From the IMG/VR virus record IMGVR_UViG_3300025632_000016, positions 1-60,144 of that record: DNA of 60,144 bases; one strand, written 5' to 3'. Positions 27,005 to 34,953 of this stretch are shown here, piece after piece. Position 1 is the first letter of the stretch; every line of letters starts with the position of its first letter. The notes below the pieces were generated by a model. The model saw nothing but the letters and a program-made list of their open reading frames with translations. It searched no databases and was not told the origin of the DNA. A program made the translations under genes and the position numbers. Origin of the DNA: a virus.

Positions 27005-27048
27005 ACTAAATCCTCCTTAATGTTTTCTATTATTGCTATTAGTTTCAT
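27001..27048 (-). CDS. Possible 15-residue leader peptide
   Basis: ATG 27048 to TGA 27001-27003, overlapping the nuclease ATG (ATGA). The peptide MKLIAIIENIKEDLV covers the Shine-Dalgarno. Too short to judge by coding statistics; the overlap alone is suggestive. Confidence 0.25.
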   Translation of the reverse strand: MKLIAIIENIKEDLV

Positions 27049-27052
27049 ATCT

Positions 27053-27451
27053 CTATCCTTTAATTAACCATTCTTTTTCGTAACTTTCCTTTGGGTTAGC
27101 GTGAATATATAAATGCCCTTCACGGCTGACTGCCATCCAAAGAGTAGAATCTAGTAATCTTTCTCCATTTCTTTTCATTTTGTGATGAATTTCCGTTGCA
27201 TCTAGGTTTGGATAAACTTCACACTTAGGGTTCTGCTCTAAAAATAATCTTCTTAAAATGGTGTAAGCTTGATTCATCCTAGCCCTTTTAGATGACACTT
27301 GCTTAATCTTTTGCCTTACTTTCTTGGTTTTTGTTTTAGGCTTGTATTTAGCGGAGCAATCTTTACAACCAAACTTTTTGGTAAAGTAATAACACATCTT
27401 ACCATCTTCTGTGTTGTTAGGGTCTTTACAGGGTTTCTTTTTGTTAATCAT
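27053..27451 (-). CDS. HNH-type / NinG-like nuclease domain protein
   Basis: 132 residues. An N-terminal Cys cluster (C8, C20, CKDC) suggests a zinc knuckle; a Lys-rich linker follows, then RRLFLEQNPKCEVYPNLDATEIHHKMKRNG and a C-terminal SREGHLYIHANP. IHH...N...H matches the HNH order seen in NinG-like recombination proteins. It lies between the RecB-like nuclease and unknown genes. Exact family uncertain. Confidence 0.65.
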   Translation of the reverse strand: MINKKKPCKDPNNTEDGKMCYYFTKKFGCKDCSAKYKPKTKTKKVRQKIKQVSSKRARMNQAYTILRRLFLEQNPKCEVYPNLDATEIHHKMKRNGERLLDSTLWMAVSREGHLYIHANPKESYEKEWLIKG

Positions 27452-27452
27452 T

Positions 27453-27460
27453 CAAACATA
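27453..27460 (-). promoter_or_regulatory. Leftward TATGTTTG box abutting a start codon
   Basis: Matches TAnnTTTG but lies one base before the ATG at 27451, too close for a normal leader. It is either a chance match or serves an internal start. Confidence 0.3.
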
Positions 27461-27480
27461 TTTTTTCGTGCCTTAAAAAT

Positions 27481-27535
27481 CCGTTATCCAACAGTTGCTA
27501 AGGAAACATTAAAACGCTGGCTTAGCTTGGTGTTA
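27481..27535. repeat. Palindromic intergenic element, copy 1
   Basis: Minus strand begins inside the stop of the upstream gene with TAACACCAAGCTAAG, then a stem GCTAAG/CTTAGC (27497-27502 with 27521-27526) and CTGTTGGATAACGG. Copy 2 at 29651-29725 shares the same order of blocks, including CGTTTTAATGT. It also starts at the stop codon of the gene before it. Function unknown; the palindrome could terminate or stabilise transcripts. Confidence 0.65.
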
Positions 27536-27808
27536 ACTTTTCTTCAACTCAAATATAGTGTCATCTAATTCCTTATCAACTATTTCATCAATCTTTTGTG
27601 ATAAATTAGTAATTACATCCTGACCTTCTACAAACACACCACCTACACTCACATCCTTTTCTAACTCTTTCATTAACTGATTGAGCAGCATCTTAGGCTT
27701 CTTATTGTACAGCTTAGTGCCTTTTATATCATCTAACACTTCTATGAAGCTTTGTCCGTGTAGGGCTAATCTAGCCCCTATTTTAAATAAGTCGTTATCT
27801 GATTTCAT
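27533..27808 (-). CDS. Unknown early protein
   Basis: 91 residues, helical and charged, one-base overlap with the upstream gene. No motif recognised. Its stop codon forms the first bases of a palindromic repeat element. Confidence 0.65.
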   Translation of the reverse strand: MKSDNDLFKIGARLALHGQSFIEVLDDIKGTKLYNKKPKMLLNQLMKELEKDVSVGGVFVEGQDVITNLSQKIDEIVDKELDDTIFELKKS

Positions 27809-28155
27809 TATAATGTTTTAAAATATTCATTAACTATGTATCGCTTGAAATACATAAATACAGCATCCCTTAACACGCTACTCCCTTTTAACTTAATCGC
27901 TCTGTTAACTAATTCATCTATATTATCTATTCTATCTTGCCAGTATTTAGTCATTTGTTCGTTGGCTAATTCTTTATCTATCTCATATACCTCTACGAGT
28001 GAGTCTTTAGCGTATTCTAAGCCTTTTGACGGGTTATCAGCTTTCTTTGGTATCTTACCTTCAGTTGTTAATTCATTGTACGCTAATGAGCCTAAATCAA
28101 AGCAATGTCCGTTGCGCTTGAAGTAGTTGTATTCTCTTTGTGTGGCGGAAATCAT
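27808..28155 (-). CDS. Unknown early protein
   Basis: 115 residues, helical; single-base overlaps with both neighbours. Contains YFKRNGHCFDLGSLAYNEL at the start and YFKRYIVNEYF at the end. Not recognised. Part of the recombination/nuclease run. Confidence 0.65.
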   Translation of the reverse strand: MISATQREYNYFKRNGHCFDLGSLAYNELTTEGKIPKKADNPSKGLEYAKDSLVEVYEIDKELANEQMTKYWQDRIDNIDELVNRAIKLKGSSVLRDAVFMYFKRYIVNEYFKTL

Positions 28156-28523
28156 TATAGGTATGCTGTGTTAAATTTTGGCTTATACTTTATAATCATC
28201 AATCTCTCTATTCTAAATATATCCTTTATGTTTTTATTTGCAATTTCAGCGCAAAACCATAATGCTTCATTAAAGTCAATATCATTACTATTATAATGTT
28301 CTGATATTCTTTTTTTTATACACTTACTCATACCTATATAAACTAACTCACCATCTTTAAATAAGTGGTATATTCCTAATGATTCTGGAATAACCCGTTT
28401 TAGGTCGCTGTTTATTATGTCTTTTATGTTTATTGGATAACCCACCTTCAAAGAGCCATTATAGAACGGATTAGAATACCTTATTTTATTATAATCTAAC
28501 CAATCCTTACCTATAAAATTCAT
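28155..28523 (-). CDS. GIY-YIG endonuclease-like protein
   Basis: 122 residues. The GIY-YIG core is clear: GIYHLFKDGELVYIGMS with K-KRISEH following, the catalytic Arg, and a Glu (RIERLMIIKY) before KPKFN, the usual terminal block. Either a free-standing homing nuclease or a small repair nuclease. An N-terminal extension of about 45 residues lacks known motifs. Confidence 0.8.
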   Translation of the reverse strand: MNFIGKDWLDYNKIRYSNPFYNGSLKVGYPINIKDIINSDLKRVIPESLGIYHLFKDGELVYIGMSKCIKKRISEHYNSNDIDFNEALWFCAEIANKNIKDIFRIERLMIIKYKPKFNTAYL

Positions 28524-28527
28524 AATA

Positions 28528-28977
28528 TTATTTCCCTTTTATAAATTGCTGTGATTGCATTTCATTCTTAACTACGCTTATTGTCTGCGTAAGAGAGCGT
28601 ATAATAGTATCATATACAGAATACCTATTACTTACTTCTTTGTATTCGTTTTCTAAAATAGATACTCCTTTAATTTCTGTTTCACAGTCTCTTTCTGCGT
28701 ATAACGTAGCTATTCTAGCCTTATCAGAACCCGTTAAGTCTTTTAAATATTCTATTTTCTTTTCGGTTAGGATTATTTTTAAGGCTGTTTTAGATTCGTT
28801 TAGGGCATTTCCCTTAGTGGTTTTAAGTTCCCCTAAATATGATAGTGATACAAGGTAATGGTTCTTCATAGCCTCTAACGTTTCAATAGGAACGGTATGA
28901 AGTTCTAGGGTATCTATATCTCCAAAGATTTCCGTAGTCCTCTTTTCGTGTGTCGTTAATGTTAATTCGTAATTCAT
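28528..28977 (-). CDS. Unknown coiled-coil early protein
   Basis: 149 residues, largely helical (YLKDLTGSDKARIATLYAER; repeated Glu/Lys heptads). ATGA-coupled to the DnaA-like gene upstream. No family recognised; genes in this place beside recombinases are often nuclease or annealing cofactors. Confidence 0.6.
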   Translation of the reverse strand: MNYELTLTTHEKRTTEIFGDIDTLELHTVPIETLEAMKNHYLVSLSYLGELKTTKGNALNESKTALKIILTEKKIEYLKDLTGSDKARIATLYAERDCETEIKGVSILENEYKEVSNRYSVYDTIIRSLTQTISVVKNEMQSQQFIKGK

Positions 28978-29426
28978 TTTTTATTGTATCTCTTTACTAA
29001 TCTAGTAGCTTTAGTTTCCATTCCGCAATTTTTAAGCATATCACAATACTTAATTCTTAATACAGTGTCTGTCTCTAGCAAATTATTTATAGCCTTAACT
29101 GAATGGGATGTTGTGGAGTGGTCTTTATCAAACAAATCGCCTATCATTCTTAATGAAGCATTTGTATTAAGTCTCAGGCAGTGCATTATCATTTGCCTAG
29201 TTTCTACAATCTCTGCCTTTCTAGTCTTAGTTTTAGTTAATAACTTATCTCTGTCTATATGGTGATGATTTTCAAAGTAAGAAAGAAGTCTGTTCTTTAG
29301 TTCTAGGTAATCTTTTTTTGCGTTCACCCTTTCCGCCTCAACACCAATCTTAAGTAACACTTGCTCGAATGGAGATAGCGACTTAGGAGTATTAATAACC
29401 TCAAACCAATCATTATTACTTATCAT
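28974..29426 (-). CDS. Stand-alone DnaA domain IV (DNA-binding) protein
   Basis: 150 residues. From about residue 68: RKAEIVETRQMIMHCLRL, SLRMIGDLFDKDHSTTSHSV and AINNLL match the C-terminal DnaA domain, including the D-H-S-T signature that reads DnaA boxes. The AAA+ ATPase domain is absent; the first 65 residues are a helical segment. It probably binds phage or host origin sequences, as initiator or to redirect host DnaA sites. ATGA overlaps on both sides tie it to neighbours. Confidence 0.85.
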   Translation of the reverse strand: MISNNDWFEVINTPKSLSPFEQVLLKIGVEAERVNAKKDYLELKNRLLSYFENHHHIDRDKLLTKTKTRKAEIVETRQMIMHCLRLNTNASLRMIGDLFDKDHSTTSHSVKAINNLLETDTVLRIKYCDMLKNCGMETKATRLVKRYNKK

Positions 29427-29626
29427 ACTATTTCATTTTTACTCATTAAATCTAACTTTCTATCTATACAGTTCTCCCATATATTCTGAGCCACTTCATA
29501 CAATAATCTCTCTGTTGCAATAGGCTCATTAGAGTTAAGTATAATGTCATTAAGAAACACCACCTTATCCCTGCTAGTCCAAGTGTTAAATAGTAAATCT
29601 CTTTCTTCTTCTGTTATTTGTTCCAT
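29423..29626 (-). CDS. Small unknown protein upstream of the DnaA-like gene
   Basis: 67 acidic residues, helical, no motif. ATGA overlap with the DnaA-like gene. Leader contains the palindromic element copy 2. Confidence 0.6.
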   Translation of the reverse strand: MEQITEEERDLLFNTWTSRDKVVFLNDIILNSNEPIATERLLYEVAQNIWENCIDRKLDLMSKNEIV

Positions 29627-29650
29627 TGTATTTTTAAGTTTTTAATATTC

Positions 29651-29725
29651 CGCACATTAAAACGTGCGTTAACTAACAGCCGCTAAGAAACATCGCTTCG
29701 CTTTACGTTTCTTAGCTTGGTGTTA
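29651..29725. repeat. Palindromic intergenic element, copy 2
   Basis: A perfect 10-bp stem GCTAAGAAAC/GTTTCTTAGC (29682-29691, 29707-29716) and a second hairpin CGCAC-GTTTTAAT-GTGCG on the minus strand (29651-29668). The minus strand starts with TAACACCAAGCTAAG in the stop of the preceding gene, as in copy 1 at 27481. Confidence 0.75.
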
Positions 29726-29902
29726 TACTTCCTTTAAAATGTCTTTAGTCTGCTGAAAGAACATCTCTACTCCATCTGCTTTACCTATTTCATAACCAAA
29801 CTCTAGGAGTATATTAACTGTGTCATCTCCTAATTGCTCTCTTAAAGAGTCTACTACCACCCTCTGTTGCGGGGATAGTTTACTTTCTATTTCTTCTTTC
29901 AT
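29723..29902 (-). CDS. Small acidic protein
   Basis: 59 residues from ATG 29902 (MKEEIESKLSPQQ). A longer reading from 29950 adds an unlikely Leu/Phe-rich stretch and would start within the preceding terminator region. Unknown function. Confidence 0.6.
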   Translation of the reverse strand: MKEEIESKLSPQQRVVVDSLREQLGDDTVNILLEFGYEIGKADGVEMFFQQTKDILKEV

Positions 29903-29932
29903 AATGTTTGTTTTTGTAAAAGTAAAAAGACA

Positions 29933-29966
29933 ATGCAGAAGAAGGCTCAATTAGAACCTCCTCTGC
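29933..29966 (-). terminator. Leftward terminator after the ssDNA-binding gene
   Basis: Minus strand GCAGAGGAGG / CCTTCTTCTGC stem with two G-U pairs and a short loop, then ATTGTCTTTTTAC. It separates the ERF/DUF3127 genes from those downstream. Confidence 0.65.
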
Positions 29967-29993
29967 TTTGCTTGTGTAATTGTTAATCATAGA

Positions 29994-30344
29994 TTAAAAT
30001 GGTAATCCAGAATCTATTGGCGCTGCCGTTTGCTTCTCGAACTCCTTGTTAGGCGTACTTGCTCCACTTTGACCATCAGCCTTGAAAACTTTCCACGCAA
30101 TTAGATTCACATAGTACTTACCTTTGTACTCACTGCCATTAATATTAAATGACACATCTACATCCTGACCAACCTTATTGTACTTTAGGAAATTATCTAC
30201 CTTATCCTTTAGCACTTCAAACTTAACGTCTTGTGGGTAAGTATCATTCGTGGTAATCACAAATTCTACCTTTTGAAATCCAGAGTCAAACGTTTGCTTT
30301 TCTCCGATTAATTTAATCTTTCCTGTTAATTTTAAATCACTCAT
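29994..30344 (-). CDS. DUF3127 single-stranded-DNA-binding-like protein
   Basis: 116 residues. The first 90 read as an OB-like beta fold ([41 protein letters not shown]). The tail is disordered and ends DSGLPF, which mimics the acidic-Pro-Phe tip by which SSB recruits partners. It lies directly downstream of the ERF annealing gene, the usual pairing of ssDNA binder and annealing protein. Confidence 0.8.
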   Translation of the reverse strand: MSDLKLTGKIKLIGEKQTFDSGFQKVEFVITTNDTYPQDVKFEVLKDKVDNFLKYNKVGQDVDVSFNINGSEYKGKYYVNLIAWKVFKADGQSGASTPNKEFEKQTAAPIDSGLPF

Positions 30345-30360
30345 CTTATTATTTATTTAA

Positions 30361-30888
30361 TTATTTACTTGTTAATAGTTTTTCTACCGCTTTACTTACG
30401 GTGAATGTTTGTTTAATTACTTCTAATGTAGTTTTACCTTCGCTTAACGCTTTCTTTGCCCCTTCATAGCGTGGGTGAGATTCTGTTAACGCTTCTTTCT
30501 TAGGTGGCGTTTTAGTTTCCTGCTCTCCGCAAGCGTCAATATCCTTATCTGTTATTAATCCTAATGCAGCAGACAGCGAGTACCTTCTGTAATATGTTAT
30601 AGCACTTCCTAGTACTTGAAACGTATTCATTTTAGCTAACTGTACTTCTTGCTGAATATGAACAGTAGACTCAATAGATTCTCCGCTTGTAACGTGGAAT
30701 ATAACGGTCTTTAAATCCTCTCCGTTTAGTAATTGGGTAAACCCTAGCTTATGCTTTTTCATTAATGGGTTAATCACTTTGAATATTGCCGAAAGGTCTG
30801 CGTATGAATACCCAAATCCCTGAGTTCCTTTATGGATTGGCGGAACTTCTTGCTGAAAATCAGCTAATGCTTTGTATATATTTTTCAT
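30361..30888 (-). CDS. ERF-family single-strand annealing protein
   Basis: 175 residues. Family hallmarks: IYKALADFQQEVPPIHKG, YSYADLSAIFKVINPLMKKH, then QVLGSAITYYRRYSLSAALGL. These proteins pair complementary strands at phage DNA ends and stalled forks. The C-terminal part is a Lys/Thr linker. The start overlaps the upstream acidic gene by ATGA. Neighbours are a DUF3127 protein and a Cas4/RecB-like nuclease. Confidence 0.88.
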   Translation of the reverse strand: MKNIYKALADFQQEVPPIHKGTQGFGYSYADLSAIFKVINPLMKKHKLGFTQLLNGEDLKTVIFHVTSGESIESTVHIQQEVQLAKMNTFQVLGSAITYYRRYSLSAALGLITDKDIDACGEQETKTPPKKEALTESHPRYEGAKKALSEGKTTLEVIKQTFTVSKAVEKLLTSK

Positions 30889-31025
30889 TCTTCTAGTTTT
30901 AATTCATCATTATAATCATCTGCTCTATCGGCAGCTTCGTTTTCCTCTTCTTCACTATCAATTGTATTTCCAAATACATCCTCGTCATCGTAAGGATTAG
31001 ACAGCTTGTAGTCATCGTAATTCAT
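30885..31025 (-). CDS. Small strongly acidic protein
   Basis: 46 residues, about half Asp/Glu, coupled by ATGA on both sides. Could be a DNA mimic or an adaptor, but only composition supports this. Confidence 0.6.
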   Translation of the reverse strand: MNYDDYKLSNPYDDEDVFGNTIDSEEEENEAADRADDYNDELKLEE

Positions 31026-31105
31026 TTCTCTTTAATTAAATGTTCAATTGCTTTCTTTCTTTTCTCTGTAAACTCACTGTTAATGTAGCTGTGATGCCTT
31101 GTCAT
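31022..31105 (-). CDS. Possible 27-residue protein
   Basis: ATG 31105 lies within the end of the upstream gene in another frame; TGA overlaps the next ATG (ATGA). Basic helical peptide. Kept because of the coupling. Confidence 0.4.
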   Translation of the reverse strand: MTRHHSYINSEFTEKRKKAIEHLIKEK

Positions 31106-31304
31106 TACTTCCAGTAGCTGCTCTAGCTGATGCCTCGATAGCTTGTTTAAGCTTTGCATCTTCAATCCTAAGTCTCTCCAAGTACGGTATTTCATTTGTC
31201 ATTTCTCTGTATTCTGCTTCTTGTGCTTTGCGATAGAAGTATTCATCATCCATTCCATCGTAGCCAGAATTAAATTGCTCTATGTTTCTTTTAGTTAAGC
31301 TCAT
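31080..31304 (-). CDS. Unknown early protein
   Basis: 74 charged, helical residues; first gene after the promoter at 31321, with a 16-base leader. No motif recognised. Confidence 0.6.
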   Translation of the reverse strand: MSLTKRNIEQFNSGYDGMDDEYFYRKAQEAEYREMTNEIPYLERLRIEDAKLKQAIEASARAATGSNDKASQLH

Positions 31305-31320
31305 ATCTCTAAATTTTACT

Positions 31321-31328
31321 CAAATATA
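31321..31328 (-). promoter_or_regulatory. Leftward TAnnTTTG -7 box for the recombination operon
   Basis: TATATTTG on the minus strand, upstream of the genes from 31304 leftward, including ERF, DUF3127 and DnaA-like. Confidence 0.7.
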
Positions 31329-31376
31329 TTATTTAACTTTCTGATTGACAAGCTTTTTAACATTTATTAATGTAAT

Positions 31377-31616
31377 CTAAATAGTGTACTCATTTAACAT
31401 TGATTCCAAGTAGCTCAATGCTTCCTTTTTATACTCATCTGGAGTGGGCATTAATTTCAGTAATTTTATTTTAATCTTAAGGTCATTTACTACTGATTCA
31501 TTAGCTATTTCTATAAACTTTTTGTTTGTTTCGTCATCCTTAAGCGCCCTCTTCCATGCGGCTGAATACACTGGTAGGATATTTTTATCGTAATGTATTT
31601 TTGTTAATTTTTTCAT
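31377..31616 (-). CDS. Unknown early protein
   Basis: 79 residues, helical, Lys/Leu-rich, 12 bases after the primase-helicase stop. No family recognised. Confidence 0.6.
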   Translation of the reverse strand: MKKLTKIHYDKNILPVYSAAWKRALKDDETNKKFIEIANESVVNDLKIKIKLLKLMPTPDEYKKEALSYLESMLNEYTI

Positions 31617-31628
31617 AATTATTTGTTT

Positions 31629-33599
31629 TTAAAATGGGGCTTCGCTAAACTCATCATCGAATGAATCGTTTGTAGGCATAGAACTTATTCTTTCTTTAGC
31701 CTCAGATAATGTTTCTGGCTTTTTAAATCCCATAGTTCCGTTGTCTTCGTGCCACTTCCTTATGGGGTTAACTCCATTTATAGTAAACTCACACATATTC
31801 TTCTCTAAAAGCATTTGTATTGGGTTATCTCTCTCCGTTGGCTTCCCCCCAGTTTCACTTTCTCTTTCTTTATCAACATGAAATTCAGTGATAAACCTAA
31901 TTAATCCCTCAGCTTTTGTTTTTCTATGAAGCACAATTCCTTGGTCTGCCCTATTACTCCACTTGCCACCTCCCTCAACATCATCGACCCAAGGGCATAT
32001 AAGGTTTCCATCATCATCTCTTTTTCTTCTAGCCTCTGTATTTGTGTGTGCATTTAGATATAATGATACTCCCGTTCTTTCAGTAAAGTCTAGTATTTCT
32101 GATGCCATCCTATAATCATAATCGTGACCATTTTCCTTCGGCTTCTGAGCCTTATTAAACCCTGAGTATGGGTCTGCCACTATAAAGTCAATTTCTTTTT
32201 CTTCTGAAAGCTTATATGATAGCTTAAGTAGTTTAGGTATATCATTAATAAATCCGCCTCTTGCTTTTATAATTATAAAATGCTCATTAACCCATCTTTT
32301 AGCTAAGTCAAATTCATCTTGAGTCATTTTATCTAACGGCCTACACATATAAAACTCCATTAACTTTCTCTTTGTAAACCCAGAAGAGTTCTCTTTCGTT
32401 ACAACAGCGCCCTTCCAATTATGATAAACAGATGGCAGGCACATTTTATAAAGAATAGCGGTTGTTTTCCCAATGTTTGAATGCCCAACTATCACGCAAA
32501 ACTTACCCCTTTTAAATCTAAAAAATTCATCCATCTCTCTGCATCCAGTAGAGAGGCCTAGTTCTAATGTACCCTCTCTTACGTCTTGCAAGTATTTATC
32601 ATCCTCTATACTGTCTGATATATGCTCAGAAACACTTGATATTTCACTATCTTGGTTTTCATACTGCTCTGTTGGGCTTAGTTCTTTCTTTTGCTCACCG
32701 TATCCTTTTTGATATAAATCTTTTGCTGCTGCTGAGTAATCCCCATTATGATTTAGTACAGCATAAACACCAAATGGCGGATAAGCCTTCTCTGGCTCAA
32801 ACTGAGTACTGCTACTAAACGCCTTAAATAATTTTCTATCTATTAAATAGTTACCGCTGTGCAATGCGGTGGTATCTCCCGCTCGCTTTAAGTAAATCCT
32901 ACTTGAAGTTGTCTTTACGTCAGACCAACCGTGAGCGTAAAGTTCCGATAAACCATCTTCTCTGTCGTTATAATCATCCCAAGGGGTTTTTCCAGAAACA
33001 TTCATTGTTGACTTAGGGATGTGAACTTCTTTTATCTCCTCATCAAATGTTCTTGCGCACGATAGGATAACATCTCTCTCACTTGTCGATATGGTAGGTA
33101 TTTCTGAAAACTTACCCTGTATTACTTCGTACCCTTTACTTGGGAATGATGCTATGTAGCCTCCCTCGCCTCTCGTTTCTATTAAAACTTTCCACTTCTC
33201 TCGCTTTATAGTTAACTCATCACCTGTAGCTTCCCTTCGTGCTAATTTTTGATTACCTTGTATTTCTTCACAACGATATATCCAATGATAGCCGCCAGAA
33301 GGCGTTTTAAGTATCATTAAGCGGTTATATAAGCCACTTGCATTATCATTTAATAGTCTAGTGTACCTATCGTATAAATCTCCGCTTATATCGTACTTCA
33401 AATCAATATCAATAACCTCCATATTACCCGATATTTTACCACAAATTAATCCCAACGCCTCTGAATTTATACTTTGAGGTATTCTAAATTCGTGCTGCCA
33501 CTTAGACCAAGAACCTTCTGCGGGTATTTTCTTATTAGTAAGACCTAATACATTTATACCGCTATCTAAAAATCTTTTAACTAAACTTTCTTGTATCAT
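31629..33599 (-). CDS. Prim-Pol / RecA-fold helicase (primase-helicase)
   Basis: 656 residues. N-terminal bifunctional primase/polymerase domain: LGLICGKISGNMEVIDIDL supplies the D64-x-D66 metal site and TPSGGYHW the conserved His near 105. A linker of about 130 residues follows. The C-terminal domain is a RecA-type ATPase: GHSNIGKT Walker A near residue 371, a hydrophobic strand ending in D (IDFIVADPYSGF) as Walker B, then an Asn-Ala-His-Thr motif. This makes primers and unwinds the fork. It is ATGA-coupled to the HTH replication gene upstream. No DNA polymerase was found, so synthesis probably uses the host's enzyme. Confidence 0.85.
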   Translation of the reverse strand: MIQESLVKRFLDSGINVLGLTNKKIPAEGSWSKWQHEFRIPQSINSEALGLICGKISGNMEVIDIDLKYDISGDLYDRYTRLLNDNASGLYNRLMILKTPSGGYHWIYRCEEIQGNQKLARREATGDELTIKREKWKVLIETRGEGGYIASFPSKGYEVIQGKFSEIPTISTSERDVILSCARTFDEEIKEVHIPKSTMNVSGKTPWDDYNDREDGLSELYAHGWSDVKTTSSRIYLKRAGDTTALHSGNYLIDRKLFKAFSSSTQFEPEKAYPPFGVYAVLNHNGDYSAAAKDLYQKGYGEQKKELSPTEQYENQDSEISSVSEHISDSIEDDKYLQDVREGTLELGLSTGCREMDEFFRFKRGKFCVIVGHSNIGKTTAILYKMCLPSVYHNWKGAVVTKENSSGFTKRKLMEFYMCRPLDKMTQDEFDLAKRWVNEHFIIIKARGGFINDIPKLLKLSYKLSEEKEIDFIVADPYSGFNKAQKPKENGHDYDYRMASEILDFTERTGVSLYLNAHTNTEARRKRDDDGNLICPWVDDVEGGGKWSNRADQGIVLHRKTKAEGLIRFITEFHVDKERESETGGKPTERDNPIQMLLEKNMCEFTINGVNPIRKWHEDNGTMGFKKPETLSEAKERISSMPTNDSFDDEFSEAPF

Positions 33600-34411
33600 T
33601 TATAACTTTTTTCTGCTCTACATAGGGTAGAGAAATAAGTATTTGGATTACTCTGCTTCATAGCAACATTCCAAAGATGCTCTAATACATCTAAACTAAT
33701 ACCATTCGCTTCTGGTATTTGTGGAATTTTAACATATTCAACTTCTTCTTCTGTCGGAACATAATCCCGCCACCCTTCATTAGCAAAGAATGACCTTCCC
33801 GCTTTTATATATTTCTCTTCGGTTTTTTCATCGGCTACTTTTTTTGCGTATTTAATAACAGATGATTTTATATCCGCTCTTTCTTTCTCCCTTGCTTTAG
33901 CGTTATAGTATTTCTTAGCTACTAGTTTATCTTTCTTACGAGGGTAAAGCGACCAAACATCTTCAAAATCAGTTTGCTCATCTTTTTGTTTTATATGTAC
34001 TTTGTTATTATAAGTACTTTGTAGTTGTTGGTTAGCCGTTGACGGGTGAACCGTTGACGGAAAACCCGCATCGGTGTCAATCTCTTTGGTAGCAACGGGT
34101 TCGTCGTAAAATAGATAATTCTTACCCTTAAATCTGCCGCTATCATCAGTAACCATATTTGTACTAATTAAGTACCCTTCACTTTCTAGTTCTTTAAATA
34201 TAGAGTTAAGTGCATCCCTTCCAATACCAAATTCTTTCATAACAAAAGATTTGTGTAAAATCCAGTCATCAGGTAAGCTAAGTATGTAACATAAAAACCC
34301 CTTGGCCTTAAAAGAAAGCGTTTTATTTTGAACCACATCGTTATGCACTATAAGGAATTTTTCCTTCGGCTTAGAGCGAGTTCTCTTTAATAGTTCAGTA
34401 TTGTTGCTCAT
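33596..34411 (-). CDS. Helix-turn-helix replication protein (DnaD/RepO-like)
   Basis: 271 residues. Residues 1-90 form a winged-helix domain (NKTLSFKAKGFLCYILSLPDDW, FGIGRDALNSIFKELESEGYL). A variable linker follows, then DVWSLYPRKKDKLVAKKYY and KYIKAGRSFFANEGWRDY, the signature of phage helicase-loading replication proteins. It overlaps the primase-helicase by four bases, the classical initiator-helicase pair. Its long leader contains a hairpin (34439-34502). Confidence 0.75.
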   Translation of the reverse strand: MSNNTELLKRTRSKPKEKFLIVHNDVVQNKTLSFKAKGFLCYILSLPDDWILHKSFVMKEFGIGRDALNSIFKELESEGYLISTNMVTDDSGRFKGKNYLFYDEPVATKEIDTDAGFPSTVHPSTANQQLQSTYNNKVHIKQKDEQTDFEDVWSLYPRKKDKLVAKKYYNAKAREKERADIKSSVIKYAKKVADEKTEEKYIKAGRSFFANEGWRDYVPTEEEVEYVKIPQIPEANGISLDVLEHLWNVAMKQSNPNTYFSTLCRAEKSYK

Positions 34412-34433
34412 AATAATAAAGTCGGCAAGACCT

Positions 34434-34502
34434 AGCGGGAGCTACACCATCGAAACGGATACCGCTAAATCTGCCTAAATAAGTTGTTGGATTGTGTAGC
34501 TC
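34434..34502 (-). promoter_or_regulatory. Structured 5' leader of the replication operon
   Basis: Perfect 9-bp arms GAGCTACAC/GTGTAGCTC at 34494-34502 and 34439-34447 enclose 46 bases; an alternative stem uses AGCGG (34434-34438) and CCGCT (34462-34466). With a -7 box at 34514-34521 the hairpin would begin at the very 5' end of the mRNA, some 90 bases before the ATG at 34411. Confidence 0.55.
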
Positions 34503-34513
34503 TAATCCTATTG

Positions 34514-34521
34514 CAAATATA
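34514..34521 (-). promoter_or_regulatory. Leftward TAnnTTTG -7 box for the replication genes
   Basis: TATATTTG on the minus strand, about 100 bases before the ATG of the HTH replication protein. Confidence 0.65.
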
Positions 34522-34527
34522 GGTAAA

Positions 34528-34941
34528 TTAACCCCAAGTCCTATGCTCTTCAGCAATACTTTCTAAGCCATCGTATTCACTTATAATCCAATCAATATCA
34601 TCTGGAACATCTACGATTTTTAATTCAGCACAAGAACCGAATGATTTACTACCAAGACTTCTAACTACTTCTATTAAGTCCTTATCAGGCCTAACCGAAT
34701 AATCATCCTTAATATTAAATAGTACCCCATCTTTGTATATGCAATATCCGTAAGGATGAGCCATATATCCGTCTTCTAAATCAATATACCCATTAAATTC
34801 CCCTTCCCATCCTTGTTTGTCTCCGTAATATTTATGCGGATTATATTTCTCTATACACTTAGCATTTCTTTTAACTAATTCTAATAAAGCAGGTGTTGAA
34901 ATTCCAAATCCGCCAAAACGAGTGTTTATAACTAATTCCAT
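34528..34941 (-). CDS. Conserved phage protein of unknown function
   Basis: 137 residues. Opens MELVINTRFGGFGIS and ends VPDDIDWIISEYDGLESIAEEHRTW, a pair of blocks that I recall from conserved small phage proteins of many hosts. No catalytic residues identified. It is the last gene of the unit headed at 36582. Confidence 0.7.
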   Translation of the reverse strand: MELVINTRFGGFGISTPALLELVKRNAKCIEKYNPHKYYGDKQGWEGEFNGYIDLEDGYMAHPYGYCIYKDGVLFNIKDDYSVRPDKDLIEVVRSLGSKSFGSCAELKIVDVPDDIDWIISEYDGLESIAEEHRTWG

Positions 34942-34953
34942 AATATTATGTTT

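Noticed and set aside
31629-33599. Replicative DNA polymerase
   Set aside because: The acidic D-x-D and His belong to a Prim-Pol primase domain; no family A or B polymerase motifs were seen.
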